Of a stretch of 64,000 nt of DNA, positions 44,361-54,005 are shown in pieces; positions within the stretch are counted from its first letter, which is position 1; the number at the start of each line of letters is the position of its first letter. The position numbers were made by a program, and so were the translations under genes. Source of the stretch: Haloplanus vescus (lineage in GTDB: Archaea > Halobacteriota > Halobacteria > Halobacteriales > Haloferacaceae). The notes beneath the pieces were generated by a model. The model made no database searches, was not told where the DNA came from, and saw only the letters and a program-made list of their open reading frames with translations. Where the stretch lies: NCBI RefSeq assembly GCF_900107665.1, contig NZ_FNQT01000001.1, forward strand, positions 293,742-357,741, in the 5' to 3' direction.

Positions 44361-45271
44361 CGGTCACCTCCGAGAAGGATGTCGAGTAGCGCCATCCGAA
44401 CGGGCACGCCGTTGTGCGCTTGCTCGAAGTATTTGGCGTGGGTCGTCTCGTCGACGTCCGGCGCGATTTCGTCGACGCGCGGGAGCGGATGCATCACCGT
44501 CAGGTCGTCGGGCGCGGCTTCAAGCGTCTCGGCGTCGATGCGGTACTCGCCCGCGACCTCTCGATACTCGCGTTCCTCGGGGAAGCGCTCGCGCTGAATC
44601 CGGGTCACGTAGAGCACGTCGAGTTCCGAGAGCACGTCCTCGATATCGGTGTGTTCGCGCACCTGCGCGCCCGCCTCGTGCAGGTCGTAGCGGACGCTTC
44701 GAGGCAGGCGCAGGCTCTCGGGACTGATGAAGTGTTGGCGCGCGTCGAAGTTGGTGAGCGCGTGGGCCAGTGAGTGGACCGTCCGCCCGTACTTCAGGTC
44801 GCCCATGATGCCGATGGTGAGGTCGTCCAGCCCCGCGTTCTCCCGAATCGTATAGAGGTCGAGCAGCGTCTGGCTCGGATGCTGGCCCGCGCCGTCGCCG
44901 GCGTTGACGAGAGGCACGTCGACGAACTCCGAAGCGAGTTTCGCCGACCCCTCGCTCGGATGCCGGAGGACGATGGCGTCGGCGTAGCCCTCGATGACCC
45001 GGACGGTGTCGGCGAGGCTCTCGCCTTTCTTCACGGACGAGGAGTCGACCGCGCCCATGTCGACCGTCTCGCCGCCGAGGCGCTTCATCGCCGACTCGAA
45101 GCTCATCTTCGTGCGCGTACTCGGTTCGAAGAAACACAGCGCGAGCACGCGCCCGTCGTGACGGCCGCGGACGAGGTCGGGGTCAGCGTCGACCGCCGCG
45201 GCGTGGTCGAGCACCGCCTCGATGTCGTCCCGGGAGAGGTGGGCCGCGCTGATGAGGTGGTCCTGCAACAT
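44357..45271 (-). CDS. pyrB: Aspartate carbamoyltransferase catalytic chain
   Basis: 304 residues from ATG 45271. Carbamoyl-phosphate binding motifs [20 protein letters not shown] and [17 protein letters not shown] are intact, and the aspartate domain ends with [17 protein letters not shown]. It makes carbamoyl-aspartate in pyrimidine synthesis. pyrB-pyrI order with 4-bp overlap is the archaeal standard. Confidence 0.97.
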   Translation of the reverse strand: MLQDHLISAAHLSRDDIEAVLDHAAAVDADPDLVRGRHDGRVLALCFFEPSTRTKMSFESAMKRLGGETVDMGAVDSSSVKKGESLADTVRVIEGYADAIVLRHPSEGSAKLASEFVDVPLVNAGDGAGQHPSQTLLDLYTIRENAGLDDLTIGIMGDLKYGRTVHSLAHALTNFDARQHFISPESLRLPRSVRYDLHEAGAQVREHTDIEDVLSELDVLYVTRIQRERFPEEREYREVAGEYRIDAETLEAAPDDLTVMHPLPRVDEIAPDVDETTHAKYFEQAHNGVPVRMALLDILLGGDR

Positions 45272-45323
45272 TACGTGTGTGAGCCATCCGCGGCGCCTTG
45301 AATCCCTCGGGACGGCCTCGTCG

Positions 45324-46577
45324 CTACGGCCAGTTGCCGCCTTCCTCGAACGCCCTCGCCACCCGTTCGAGGGCGACGACGTACGCCGCCGTCCGGAAGT
45401 TCGGCACGTCGGTGCGCTCGAACGTCTCCACGAGGCGGTCGAACGCGTCCGTGACGACCCGTTCGAGTTCCTCGTTGACGCGCGCTTCGGTCCACAAGAA
45501 CCGCTGCCGATTCTGCACCCACTCGAAGTACGACACCGTCACGCCGCCCGCGTTCGCGAGGATGTCGGGGACGACGTACACGTCGCGGTCGGTGAGCACG
45601 TCGTCGGCATCGGGCGTCAGTGGGCCGTTGGCTGCCTCGACGACCACGTCCGCCCGCACCTCGCGCGCAATCTCGGCGTCGACGGCATTCTCCAGCGCCG
45701 CCGGCACTAGCAGGTCCACGTCGGCCGTGAGGAGGGCCTCGTTGTCCAGTTCCTCGTCCGCGCCCGCGAACCCGCCGACCGCCCCCGTCTCGCGCTTGTG
45801 GTCGATGACCGCCGCCACGTCGAGTCCGTCGGCGGCGTAGACGCCGCCACGGGAGTCGCTGACGGCGACCACCGTCGCACCCGCCTCGTCGAGGAGGCGC
45901 GCGGCGATGGAGCCAGCGTTGCCGAACCCCTGGACGGCGACCGTCGCGCCTTCGATGCCCCCGCCGAGGTAGTTGAACACCTCGCGGGCGACGAGCATCG
46001 TCGACCGTCCGGTGGCCTCGACGCGGCCCGCGCTCCCGCCCGAGGACGGCGCTTTCCCGGTGACGACGCCGGGTTCGGTCGTCCGCTCCAGCGTCTCGTA
46101 GGTGTCCTTGAGCCAGTTCATCTCCCGTTGCCCCGTGTTCACGTCGGGTGCGGGGATGTCGCGGTCCTCGCCGATGAGCGGCCGGAGTTCGACGGCGAAC
46201 GCCCGAGTGATGCGCTCGACTTCGCTCGCCGAGTAGTCGCGCGGGTCGAAGGCGATGCCTCCCTTCGCGCCGCCGTATGGAACGTCGACCACGGCGCACT
46301 TGTACACCATCCAGCCAGAGAGCGCCTTCACCTCGTCCGCGGTGACGTTCGGGTGGTAGCGGATGCCACCCTTGTACGGCCCGCGGTCACCGTTGAACTG
46401 CGAGCGATAGGCCCGAAACTGCTCCATCGAGCCGTCGTCCATCTCGACCGAGAGCGTCGCCGACAGCACGCGTTCCGGCCGCTTGAGCCGTTCTATCACC
46501 TCGTCGTCGATATCGGCGTAGGCGGCCGCATCGTCTATCTGTTCCTGGAGACTCTCGAACGGGTTGATATCCGCCAT
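45324..46577 (-). CDS. gdh: Glutamate dehydrogenase
   Basis: 417 residues from ATG 46577. The substrate site [20 protein letters not shown] and catalytic Lys region [19 protein letters not shown], with the Rossmann motif [20 protein letters not shown], define a hexameric GDH of the archaeal type. It links 2-oxoglutarate and glutamate using NAD or NADP; coenzyme preference is not readable. Monocistronic on the minus strand, 53 bp from pyrB. Confidence 0.95.
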   Translation of the reverse strand: MADINPFESLQEQIDDAAAYADIDDEVIERLKRPERVLSATLSVEMDDGSMEQFRAYRSQFNGDRGPYKGGIRYHPNVTADEVKALSGWMVYKCAVVDVPYGGAKGGIAFDPRDYSASEVERITRAFAVELRPLIGEDRDIPAPDVNTGQREMNWLKDTYETLERTTEPGVVTGKAPSSGGSAGRVEATGRSTMLVAREVFNYLGGGIEGATVAVQGFGNAGSIAARLLDEAGATVVAVSDSRGGVYAADGLDVAAVIDHKRETGAVGGFAGADEELDNEALLTADVDLLVPAALENAVDAEIAREVRADVVVEAANGPLTPDADDVLTDRDVYVVPDILANAGGVTVSYFEWVQNRQRFLWTEARVNEELERVVTDAFDRLVETFERTDVPNFRTAAYVVALERVARAFEEGGNWP

Positions 46578-46620
46578 TCACGGTCGCTTCGCCCTCCGAC
46601 CACACAGACCTTTCGCCGGA

Positions 46621-46998
46621 CTACGCGAGGGCGAGGCCGATGGCGAAAACGTTCGCCGTCGCCGCGACGGTCCACGGGAACGCCAACCCGGCGGGAATCA
46701 GCGCGCGGTAGTCGTCGGGAACGACCGTCCACCCTGTGGCGGCGACGCCGACAGCGCCCGCCTTCAAGAGCGCCAACGCCGGCAGCGCGCCGAGTCGTCC
46801 GACCAGCCCCGCCGCGACGGGGTTGCTCTCGGTCAGGCCGAGTCGAAGTCCGTAGGTCGTGAGGAGGACGTCGGCGAGACAGGTCACGAGGACGATGCTC
46901 CAGAGCAACGACTCGTAGTCGGCGAGTCGCGTTACTGCGGCGTTGAGGCGCGCGCCGCCAACGGTGGTCGAGAAGAGCTGTCTCGTGTCGGTCGACAT
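46621..46998 (-). CDS. DUF5658-like membrane protein
   Basis: 125 residues from ATG 46998. Three to four helices with LADVLLTTYGLRLGLTESNP, matching the D-x4-T-x-x-G-L...E-x-N-P pattern of DUF5658 integral membrane proteins. Function unknown. It is upstream of gdh on the same strand, 43 bp away. Confidence 0.7.
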   Translation of the reverse strand: MSTDTRQLFSTTVGGARLNAAVTRLADYESLLWSIVLVTCLADVLLTTYGLRLGLTESNPVAAGLVGRLGALPALALLKAGAVGVAATGWTVVPDDYRALIPAGLAFPWTVAATANVFAIGLALA

Positions 46999-47096
46999 AG
47001 ACGGAGAATGCACGCCAACCCCCGTGAGTATAGGCCGCTTACGGCGGTACAAAGAGTCGTTTCGGCGCGTACGGCTCGGCTTGAGACCGGCATATC

Positions 47097-47130
47097 ATGG
47101 TGGTTTTCGGCTTTGTTGAAAACCCACCAT
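47097..47130. repeat. Inverted repeat with IS5-family-like terminus
   Basis: ATGGTGGTTTTC (47097-47108) and GAAAACCCACCAT (47118-47130) pair with one extra C. The loop plus right arm reads GGCTTTGTTGAAAACCC, similar to the outer end of IS903-group IS5-family elements (GGCTTTGTTGAA...). No transposase gene is nearby. It may be a solo IS end or a transcript-end hairpin at the edge of the lower-GC cassette. Confidence 0.45.
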
Positions 47131-47167
47131 ATAGACGTTACGTTGAACCAGTCGCTGTAACTACACC

Positions 47168-47941
47168 TTACTCGAGATATTGACTGATGAGTTGTCCCGT
47201 CCCCCGTTCGAGCTGTGCAGAAAGCGATTCCTCACTCATATCCAGCACATCGGCCAGTTCTTGAATCGTCATATCCTCAGAGGGGGAATAATAGTCGTGT
47301 TCGTATGCAGCAACGCTCGTTTTGAGGGCTGCTAACCGTTCCCGAGCCTCGCTCGCTGTCAGTGGCTCGGTGTAGATTGGCGAACCAGGTTCTATGTGGC
47401 GGCCACCCTCAGTAAGTGGGCCTGCGTCCACGGGAGCGAAGCCAATATCTTTGATGAGGTCTGCAACGACCTTCTTCGCGTCCTCATCATCCCCCGCGAG
47501 AAACATCGCAAGTCGGTCATCTATATCGGCGTCTAGCCGCTGGCCATCTCGGAGAGTCTCCCAGTACGTCTCGTTGAATGCCTTGACGATTCGTGAGCCT
47601 TCGAGATGGTCTGCGACGGTATCCGTGTGTGTCTCGGCGAGGTCCATCAGTCCGTCACGTCCCGGATAGTAGTTCGACGCACTGATCACGATCTTCCCAC
47701 GGAGATCTTCTACAGGTAGAGATTCATACGCACTGAAGGGGATTGCCTCCATGACGACGTCGCCGAATGCGGCAGCCTCAGAGACAGTTCCTGCTCGAGC
47801 GTTCGACCCAAGTTCGGCAACGAGGTCGGTGAGTGTTTCTGGCCCCCGGGAGTTACTGATCATGACTTCGTGCCCTGAATCAGTAAAGTGCTGAGCGGCT
47901 GTACCTCCGACATCACCTGCGCCAATAATTCCAATTTTCAT
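47168..47941 (-). CDS. F420-dependent NADP oxidoreductase-like protein with C-terminal HTH tail
   Basis: 257 residues from ATG 47941 (MKIGIIGAGDVGGTAAQHF). The Rossmann domain has GAGDVG and the SNSRGPETL loop after strand 2, as in the family of F420H2:NADP oxidoreductases and related NADPH reductases (YqkA-like). The body ends near residue 200; the last 40 residues (SPSEDMTIQELADVLDMSEE, then SLSAQLERGTGQLISQ) look like the second half of a Bat-type HTH_10. The catalytic partner is not certain. GC is lower than in flanking genes. Divergent from an HxlR gene. Confidence 0.85.
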   Translation of the reverse strand: MKIGIIGAGDVGGTAAQHFTDSGHEVMISNSRGPETLTDLVAELGSNARAGTVSEAAAFGDVVMEAIPFSAYESLPVEDLRGKIVISASNYYPGRDGLMDLAETHTDTVADHLEGSRIVKAFNETYWETLRDGQRLDADIDDRLAMFLAGDDEDAKKVVADLIKDIGFAPVDAGPLTEGGRHIEPGSPIYTEPLTASEARERLAALKTSVAAYEHDYYSPSEDMTIQELADVLDMSEESLSAQLERGTGQLISQYLE

Positions 47942-48053
47942 CGACTGTGTCACGTTCAATTCGTACGAGCCATAGTGTGAAAAGGTACCAAGTTAGCACT
48001 GTGGTTGCTACTACCGACAGTGGAAGTGGCGAGGACTAAATCACCGATCCATC

Positions 48054-48515
48054 TTGGTTGAATCAGATTCAGAGACGTATCGGTCTCATCGGGGATCCAC
48101 AGTTATGGACACTTACGACCGGAACGGGCATAACTACCAATTCCGTAGTGAGAGTATGAGCGAATCTGGCGTAAATCGGGAAGCAACACAGAGTGAAGGG
48201 GTCGACGAGAGTATGCTCTTTTCACTTCTCGGAAAGGCCCATACCTTGGCGATTCTCAACGAGTTCGTCACCAAAGACGAGCAGTCGATCCGTTTCGGCG
48301 AACTCCAAGACTCGCTCGAACTGTCGCCGAATACACTTTCTCGACGGCTCGACGAACTCGTCGGAGCTGGATTCCTCGAGCGAACACAGTATGACGAAAT
48401 TCCGCCACGAGTGGAATACGAGGCAACTGAGATGGTAGACGACCTCGCACCCGTTTTTGAGGAATTGGAGACGTGGATGGAACGGTATGGGTCAGACCAA
48501 CTGGAGTGCTTCTGA
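48054..48515 (+). CDS. HxlR family transcription regulator
   Basis: 153 residues from ATG-like start at 48054; ATG 48156 (MSESGVNREATQSEG) is an alternative that removes a doubtful 34-residue head. HxlR winged-helix signatures: LLGKAHTLAILNEFVTKDEQ, LSPNTLSRRLDELVGAGFLE, and the wing RTQYDEIPPRVEYEATE. No conserved N-terminal Cys is seen. Divergent from the oxidoreductase, 94-214 bp apart depending on start, so it probably controls it. Confidence 0.88.
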   Translation: MVESDSETYRSHRGSTVMDTYDRNGHNYQFRSESMSESGVNREATQSEGVDESMLFSLLGKAHTLAILNEFVTKDEQSIRFGELQDSLELSPNTLSRRLDELVGAGFLERTQYDEIPPRVEYEATEMVDDLAPVFEELETWMERYGSDQLECF

Positions 48516-48614
48516 GACACAGTACGTCTCGAAGCCGTAGTTGGGTCTCGTTGTATTAATCCCGACCGCAGAACCTGCCACCGTTCGACAAATCCAACAG
48601 AGCCAGCGATGCTC

Positions 48615-49463
48615 TCAGTCCAACGTCGCTTCGAGACGGTCGATGAGCGACGGCGTCCCGAGATACACCGGCGTCCGCTGGTGGAGGTCAGTCGGGTCGA
48701 CGTCGAGCACCGACCCCGTGCCGTCGGAACTCCGCCCGCCCGCACACTCGATGACGTAGCCGACGGGGTTACACTCGAACTGGAGTCTCAGTTTGCCCTC
48801 GGGCGCCGACTCCAGTTTCGGGTAGGCGAACACGCCGCCGTAGGTCAGCACCTGATTCACGTCGCCGATCATCGCGCCGCCGTAGCGGAGCTTGAGTTCG
48901 GATTCGACTTCGTCGACGTAGGCCGCCACGTCGTCGGGCCAGTCGGGGACGCGGCCGCCGAAGCCGTACACCGTCGGGTCGTCCGGCAGCGTGACGTCTT
49001 CGCGGAGCGGCGTCGCCTCGCCGTCCTCGACGAGGTACTCCGTGACGGAGCCCTCGTGGGCGAAGGCCATGGTCGTGATGGGCCCGTAGAGGACGTAGCC
49101 CGCGGCGACGAGGTCACGCCCGCTCGCGGGGAGCGTGGCGTCGTAGACGCCGACGATGGTCCCCATCACGTTGTTCGGCTTGAGGTTCGAGGAGCCGTCG
49201 AGCGGGTCGACTGCGACGGAGTACCCCGAGCCAACGTCGACGACGCCTTCGCGTTCCTCGCTGGCGTACGCGCCCACGCCGTCGATGGCGCCGAGTCGCT
49301 CTTCGAGCAGTTCGTCGGCGTACTCGTCGGCGGCCAAGCGTCGCTCGCCAGAGGGGTTCTCGGACCCGGCTTGCTCGCGGCGGCCGGGGAGGCCGGCCCG
49401 GATGTCGGGCGTGGCGGCGGCGATTGCGTCGCGGACGGCCGCGACGGTGTCGGCGTCGGACAT
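48615..49463 (-). CDS. fbp: Fructose-1,6-bisphosphatase class I (FBPase/IMPase family)
   Basis: 282 residues from ATG 49463, which shares one base with the aldolase stop (TGATG). The metal site is [18 protein letters not shown] and the C-terminal substrate region is [20 protein letters not shown]. Missing are the AMP-binding residues of bacterial forms, as expected for archaeal class I. It removes the 1-phosphate of FBP in gluconeogenesis. Confidence 0.93.
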   Translation of the reverse strand: MSDADTVAAVRDAIAAATPDIRAGLPGRREQAGSENPSGERRLAADEYADELLEERLGAIDGVGAYASEEREGVVDVGSGYSVAVDPLDGSSNLKPNNVMGTIVGVYDATLPASGRDLVAAGYVLYGPITTMAFAHEGSVTEYLVEDGEATPLREDVTLPDDPTVYGFGGRVPDWPDDVAAYVDEVESELKLRYGGAMIGDVNQVLTYGGVFAYPKLESAPEGKLRLQFECNPVGYVIECAGGRSSDGTGSVLDVDPTDLHQRTPVYLGTPSLIDRLEATLD

Positions 49464-50275
49464 CAGTCGTCGGCTTCGAGGGCCGCGTTGGCGTCGAGTG
49501 CCTCCTCGACGCTCGCGTCCTCGAAGATGATGGCTTCGAGGCCGTCGAGGATGGCCTCGGGGTTCTCACGCTGGAAGACGTTGCGCCCGACGGCGAGGCC
49601 GTCGGCACCGCCATCCATCGCCTCTCGAACCGTCGAGAGGAACGCCTCGTCGCTCGTTTTCGACCCGCCGCTCATGACGACTTTCGTGTTGCCCGCGTTC
49701 TCAACGGCCCACGACATCGCGTCCTCCGAACCGGGGTATTTCACCTTCGCGATGTCGGCGCCGAGTTCGAGGCCGAGACGGGACGCGTAGGCGATGGTGC
49801 TCGCGCTGGTGTCGTCTTTGAGTCCCTGACCGCGCGGATACGACCACATCACGACGCCCATGTCGTGGTCGCGGGCCGCCTCCTGTGCCTCGCGGAACTC
49901 CTCTGCCATCTCGACTTCGTGGTTCGAGCCACCGTAGAAGGTGAAGCCGATGGCGTCGGCGCCGAGTTCGGCGGCGTAGTCGACCGACCAGTTGACCGCG
50001 GAGTCGGGTTCGCCCATCCAGAGGTTGCTCGTGCCGTTCAGCTTCGCCAGCAGCGTCACGTCCTCCTCGTACTCCGGATAGTACGCCTCGGCGACGCCCT
50101 TCTGGACCGCGAGTGCGGTCACGGCGTCGTGAGTCGCGACGTCGAACACCGTCGCGGGGTCGGTCGTCTCCGGCACCGGGTCGAAGTCGACCGGCCCGTG
50201 TTCGAGGCCGTGGTCGTACGCGAGGATCAGTGCCTTGCCGTCACGGGTGATTGCGTCGTCAGCACCGGGAATCAT
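49463..50275 (-). CDS. Class I fructose-bisphosphate aldolase (archaeal DhnA type)
   Basis: 270 residues from ATG 50275; the frame continues upstream but lacks the family start. Motifs: [20 protein letters not shown], the Schiff-base Lys in [17 protein letters not shown], and [20 protein letters not shown] for phosphate binding. It condenses triose phosphates to FBP. Immediately before fbp, an aldolase-FBPase gluconeogenic operon. Confidence 0.92.
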   Translation of the reverse strand: MIPGADDAITRDGKALILAYDHGLEHGPVDFDPVPETTDPATVFDVATHDAVTALAVQKGVAEAYYPEYEEDVTLLAKLNGTSNLWMGEPDSAVNWSVDYAAELGADAIGFTFYGGSNHEVEMAEEFREAQEAARDHDMGVVMWSYPRGQGLKDDTSASTIAYASRLGLELGADIAKVKYPGSEDAMSWAVENAGNTKVVMSGGSKTSDEAFLSTVREAMDGGADGLAVGRNVFQRENPEAILDGLEAIIFEDASVEEALDANAALEADD

Positions 50276-50381
50276 GTATAGACGTTCCGGCGAAATCACA
50301 CATAAAGCGTGTGGTCGCGGTCGGCCCGAGACAGTCACGAGCGTCGCTACCCTTACCACGGCCGGCCCCGCAAGGACGCAC

Positions 50382-51242
50382 ATGCGCAGCCTCGAACAAA
50401 TCGACACCGTCGGCGTCGTCGGCGCGGGAACGATGGGGAGCGGTATCGCACAGGTGGCTGCTACCGCCGGCTACGACGTGGTGATGCGCGACATCGAAGA
50501 CGACCTAATTGCGAGCGGATTCGACCGCATCGACGACAGTCTCTCACGGTTCGTCGAGAAAGAACAGCTCACTCGCGACGAGGCCGACGCGGCTGTCGAC
50601 CGCATCACGGGCACGACCGACCTTGCGGACCTCGCGAGCTGTGACTACGTCATCGAGGCCGCCGTCGAGAACATGGACATCAAGCAGGACATCTTCACGG
50701 ACCTCGACGAGGCCGTCGACGACGACGTGGTCCTCGCGACCAACACCTCGACGCTCTCGATTACGACCATCGCGTCCGCGACGGAGCGCCCCGAACTCGT
50801 CGTCGGCCTCCACTTCATGAACCCTGCGCCCATCATGGAGGGCCTCGAACTCGTCGTCGGCGAACGGACGAGTGAGGCTGTAGTCGACCTCTCGCACGCC
50901 CTCGCGGAGGACTTCGGCAAGACGACGTGGGAAGCCGACGACAAGCCGGGCTTCGTCGTCAACCGCGTGTTGATGCCGTGGATAAACGAGGGCATCCGCG
51001 CGTACGACGAGGGCGTCGCCGACAAGGCCGACATGGACGCGGGCCTGAAACTCGGGACGAACGTCCCGATGGGACCGCTCGAACTCGCCGACCACATCGG
51101 ACTGGACGTCTGTCTCGACGCTAGCCAGACGCTTGCCGAGGAACTCGGCGACCGCTACAAGCCGCCCTACCTCCTCAAGCGAAAGGTCGACGCCGGCGAC
51201 TTGGGTCGGAAGACGGGGCGTGGCTTCTACGAGTACGACTGA
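50382..51242 (+). CDS. hbd: 3-Hydroxyacyl-CoA dehydrogenase
   Basis: 286 residues from ATG 50382. Rossmann motif VGVVGAGTMGSGIAQVAATA at the N-terminus; catalytic dyad context VVGLHFMNPAPIMEGLELVV (His) and the C-terminal domain KPGFVVNRVLMPWINEG and YKPPYLLKRKVDAGDLG. It oxidises 3-hydroxyacyl-CoA with NAD in beta-oxidation or polyester-related metabolism. Divergent from the aldolase with 106 bp between. Confidence 0.94.
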   Translation: MRSLEQIDTVGVVGAGTMGSGIAQVAATAGYDVVMRDIEDDLIASGFDRIDDSLSRFVEKEQLTRDEADAAVDRITGTTDLADLASCDYVIEAAVENMDIKQDIFTDLDEAVDDDVVLATNTSTLSITTIASATERPELVVGLHFMNPAPIMEGLELVVGERTSEAVVDLSHALAEDFGKTTWEADDKPGFVVNRVLMPWINEGIRAYDEGVADKADMDAGLKLGTNVPMGPLELADHIGLDVCLDASQTLAEELGDRYKPPYLLKRKVDAGDLGRKTGRGFYEYD

Positions 51243-51251
51243 CCGGTTCGG

Positions 51252-52091
51252 TCACTCCTCGATGTCGGTCCTCGGCCCGGCGTCGGTGACCACTCCGTCG
51301 TCACCCTCCGTGACGGCATCCACGTCGTCGGGCCCGTCGCTGCCGGTGTCGCCCTCCGCGACGCCGTCATCCTCGTCAGCGTCGCCACTCCCGGCGTCGT
51401 CCGGGACGAACCGCGAGGCGACCAGTCCGACGAGGATAGCGATAGCGGCGGGGGCACCCACGAAAAAGAGCAACACGACGAAGAGCCCGCCCCGTTCCCC
51501 CAGACCACCGTCGACGGGGAGGAACGGACTGAGTGCAATCACCGGCACGCACAGCAAGACGGCCGCGACGGCGTAGCCGCTTTTCGAGATAGCGTCCTGA
51601 ACCGTCCGCCGGCGGACGAGATACGCGGTGGCGCCCAGCCACGCGACGATACCGAACGGGATTGCCATGCCACTCCCCGTGACAGCCCCCAAAACGACGG
51701 TGCCGACCACACCGACGACGAGTCCGCCGACGATACCGACGAGTGCGGTGAGCGTGTCGTCGACGACACTGTCGGGAGCCAACAGTCCATCGGCGTTCCC
51801 GCCGCCGGTGACGCCAGTCACCGCCTCGTCCACCGCGTCTCCGACCCGGCGGCCGTACGTCGAGAGCGTAGCGCCGACGCCGGACGAGGACTCCCGAGAA
51901 GCGGACCCCGGAGTCGTCGCCGTCTCGGTCTCCGCATCCATCTCTGCGCTGTCCCACACTCCGTCGCCGTCTGCGTCGGCCGCCGCCCGTTCCTCCGTGA
52001 GGTCGGTCGAACAGTGCATACAGTAGGTCGCAGTCCGGCCGATGGGCTCGCCGCAGTTCGGACAGCGCGGGTCCTCGGTGGTGTTACTCAT
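51252..52091 (-). CDS. Zinc-ribbon membrane protein
   Basis: 279 residues from ATG 52091. The N-terminus holds a zinc ribbon (DPRCPNCGEPIGRTATYCMH), then an acidic linker, then about five hydrophobic helices from residue 110 to 230, and a very acidic tail. The role is unknown; zinc-ribbon membrane proteins of this layout are common in haloarchaea. Convergent with hbd, 9 bp apart. Confidence 0.85.
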   Translation of the reverse strand: MSNTTEDPRCPNCGEPIGRTATYCMHCSTDLTEERAAADADGDGVWDSAEMDAETETATTPGSASRESSSGVGATLSTYGRRVGDAVDEAVTGVTGGGNADGLLAPDSVVDDTLTALVGIVGGLVVGVVGTVVLGAVTGSGMAIPFGIVAWLGATAYLVRRRTVQDAISKSGYAVAAVLLCVPVIALSPFLPVDGGLGERGGLFVVLLFFVGAPAAIAILVGLVASRFVPDDAGSGDADEDDGVAEGDTGSDGPDDVDAVTEGDDGVVTDAGPRTDIEE

Positions 52092-52315
52092 GGTCGTTCC
52101 GGCCGTCGGTCACCGCTCTCGGCGTGCCACGCGGCAGCGTGATAGTTATTTCAGTGACACTACAACCCCTTCACCGTTACTGTGGGTGGCGCCGCGCGCG
52201 GCAGTAGCCGTCTCTCCGACCGCCGACCGATGCGATACCTCGATTCCGGGCCGTCTGCTCGGTGTCGACCCTCAATCCGGGTCGCTTTTGGCCGCGGCCA
52301 CCCTGTTGGTAGCCG

Positions 52316-53047
52316 ATGGAAGTCGCCATTCTCACCGTCGGTGACGAGGTACTGGCGGGCGATACGACGAACACGAACGCGACGTGGCTCGCGGGGCAGT
52401 TGAGCGACCGGGGCGTGCGAGTCGTCCGTATCCTCACCGTCCCCGACGACCACGCGGTGATTCGCGACACCGTGACCGAGTGGCGAGCGGCTTTCGACGC
52501 CGTCGTCATCACCGGCGGCCTCGGCGGCACGCACGACGACGTGACTGCCGACGCCGTCGCCGAGGCGTTCGGCCGCGACCTGACCGTCGACCCCTCGGTC
52601 CGAGAGGACGTCATCGAGACGGTGGCGGCCTACCGCGACCGCAACCCCGAGCTGGTCGAGGCCCACGACATCGACCTCGACGTGGACGCGTGGGCGTCGC
52701 TCCCCGAGGGGAGTCGCCCCCTCATCAACCCCGAGGGGCTCTGTCCCGGGTGTGTCATCGAGAACGTCTACGTCTTCCCCGGCGTGCCCGACGAGATGAA
52801 GGCGCTCTTCGAACTCGTCGCCGGCGAGTTCGGCGGCGACACCGTCTCGACGACGCTCTACACCCCCCAGCCCGAGGGGTCGATGGTCGACGCCCTCGCC
52901 GGCGTCCGCGAGCGCTTCGACGTGACGGTCGGCAGCTACCCCAACTCGGAGACGGCGAACCGCCTGAAGGTGACGGGGACGGACCCCGCTGCCGTCGCCG
53001 CCGCCGTCGACTGGCTCCGCGACCGCGTGGAAATCGTCGACGACTGA
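52316..53047 (+). CDS. CinA-like molybdopterin-binding protein
   Basis: 243 residues from ATG 52316. MoaB/CinA N-terminal fold: MEVAILTVGDEVLAGDTTNT, VITGGLGGTHDDVTADAVAE, and the later YVFPGVPDEMKALFELVAGE. Unlike bacterial CinA it has no C-terminal amidase domain. The family binds molybdopterin-like pterins or acts on pyridine nucleotides. Divergent from the zinc-ribbon gene, 224 bp apart. Confidence 0.9.
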   Translation: MEVAILTVGDEVLAGDTTNTNATWLAGQLSDRGVRVVRILTVPDDHAVIRDTVTEWRAAFDAVVITGGLGGTHDDVTADAVAEAFGRDLTVDPSVREDVIETVAAYRDRNPELVEAHDIDLDVDAWASLPEGSRPLINPEGLCPGCVIENVYVFPGVPDEMKALFELVAGEFGGDTVSTTLYTPQPEGSMVDALAGVRERFDVTVGSYPNSETANRLKVTGTDPAAVAAAVDWLRDRVEIVDD

Positions 53048-53114
53048 CGGTCCCGTATCACGAGTGATTCTGCGAGCCGTGCGTTTAACCCCCCGCCGGC
53101 CGTCACGCCGGTAG

Positions 53115-54005
53115 ATGATCGAGGTCGAGTCCCTCCGCAAGACCTACGGCGACTTTCCCGCCGTCGTCGGCAGTACGTTCAGCGTCGACCGCGGCGAGAT
53201 TTTCGGCGTCGTCGGCCCGAACGGCGCGGGCAAGACGACGACGCTGAAGATGATCGCCGGCCTCGTCGACCCGACGAGCGGCACTGCGACCGTCGCGGGA
53301 TTCGACGCCAGCGACCCCGAGATGCGGCACTCGCTGGGCTTTCTCCCCGAGGAGTCGCCGCTCTACGAGGACATGACCGCGCGGTCGTATCTGGACTTCT
53401 TCGCCGACCTCTACGACGTGCCCGACGCCGTCGCGACCGAGCGCATCGAAGACACGCTCGACCGACTGGAACTCGACCACCGCGACCGGCGCCTCGGCGA
53501 CGTGTCGAAGGGGATGAAACGCAAGGTGGCCATCGCTCGCTCGCTGGTGAACGACCCCGACGTGTTGATATACGACGAACCCGCGAGCGGACTCGACCCG
53601 CTCACGACCAACTACGTCCTCGACTTCGTCCGCGAACTCCGCGACGCGGGCAAGACGGTTATTTTCAGCGCGCACAACCTCTATCACGTCGAGAGCGTCT
53701 GTGACCGAGTCGCCATCATGAACCGCGGCGAAATCGTCGCACGCGGGACCGTCCCCGAGATTCGCGACGAACACGGCACGACCGACTACCGCGTGTTCAC
53801 GTCGGTCCCCCTCGACGACAGCAAGCAGGAGGGCGACCGCTACGTCGTCACCGTTGAGGACATGGACGCGGTCGAAGAGGTCCGCACGCGGGCCGCCGAC
53901 AACGGCGGCGAAGTGGTCGATATCCGCACGCGCGAACCGAGCCTCGAAGACATCTTCCTCGACCTGGCGACGAACGCCGACGCCGACCCGCGGGGTGGGT
54001 CGTGA
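53115..54005 (+). CDS. ABC transporter ATP-binding protein
   Basis: 296 residues from ATG 53115. Walker A GPNGAGKTTTLKMI near residue 37, signature RLGDVSKGMKRKVAIARSL, Walker B PDVLIYDEPASGLDPL, and the switch His in VIFSAHNL. It belongs to the CcmA/NatA-like group of ABC-2 exporters. First of three overlapping genes; the permeases follow. Confidence 0.95.
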   Translation: MIEVESLRKTYGDFPAVVGSTFSVDRGEIFGVVGPNGAGKTTTLKMIAGLVDPTSGTATVAGFDASDPEMRHSLGFLPEESPLYEDMTARSYLDFFADLYDVPDAVATERIEDTLDRLELDHRDRRLGDVSKGMKRKVAIARSLVNDPDVLIYDEPASGLDPLTTNYVLDFVRELRDAGKTVIFSAHNLYHVESVCDRVAIMNRGEIVARGTVPEIRDEHGTTDYRVFTSVPLDDSKQEGDRYVVTVEDMDAVEEVRTRAADNGGEVVDIRTREPSLEDIFLDLATNADADPRGGS

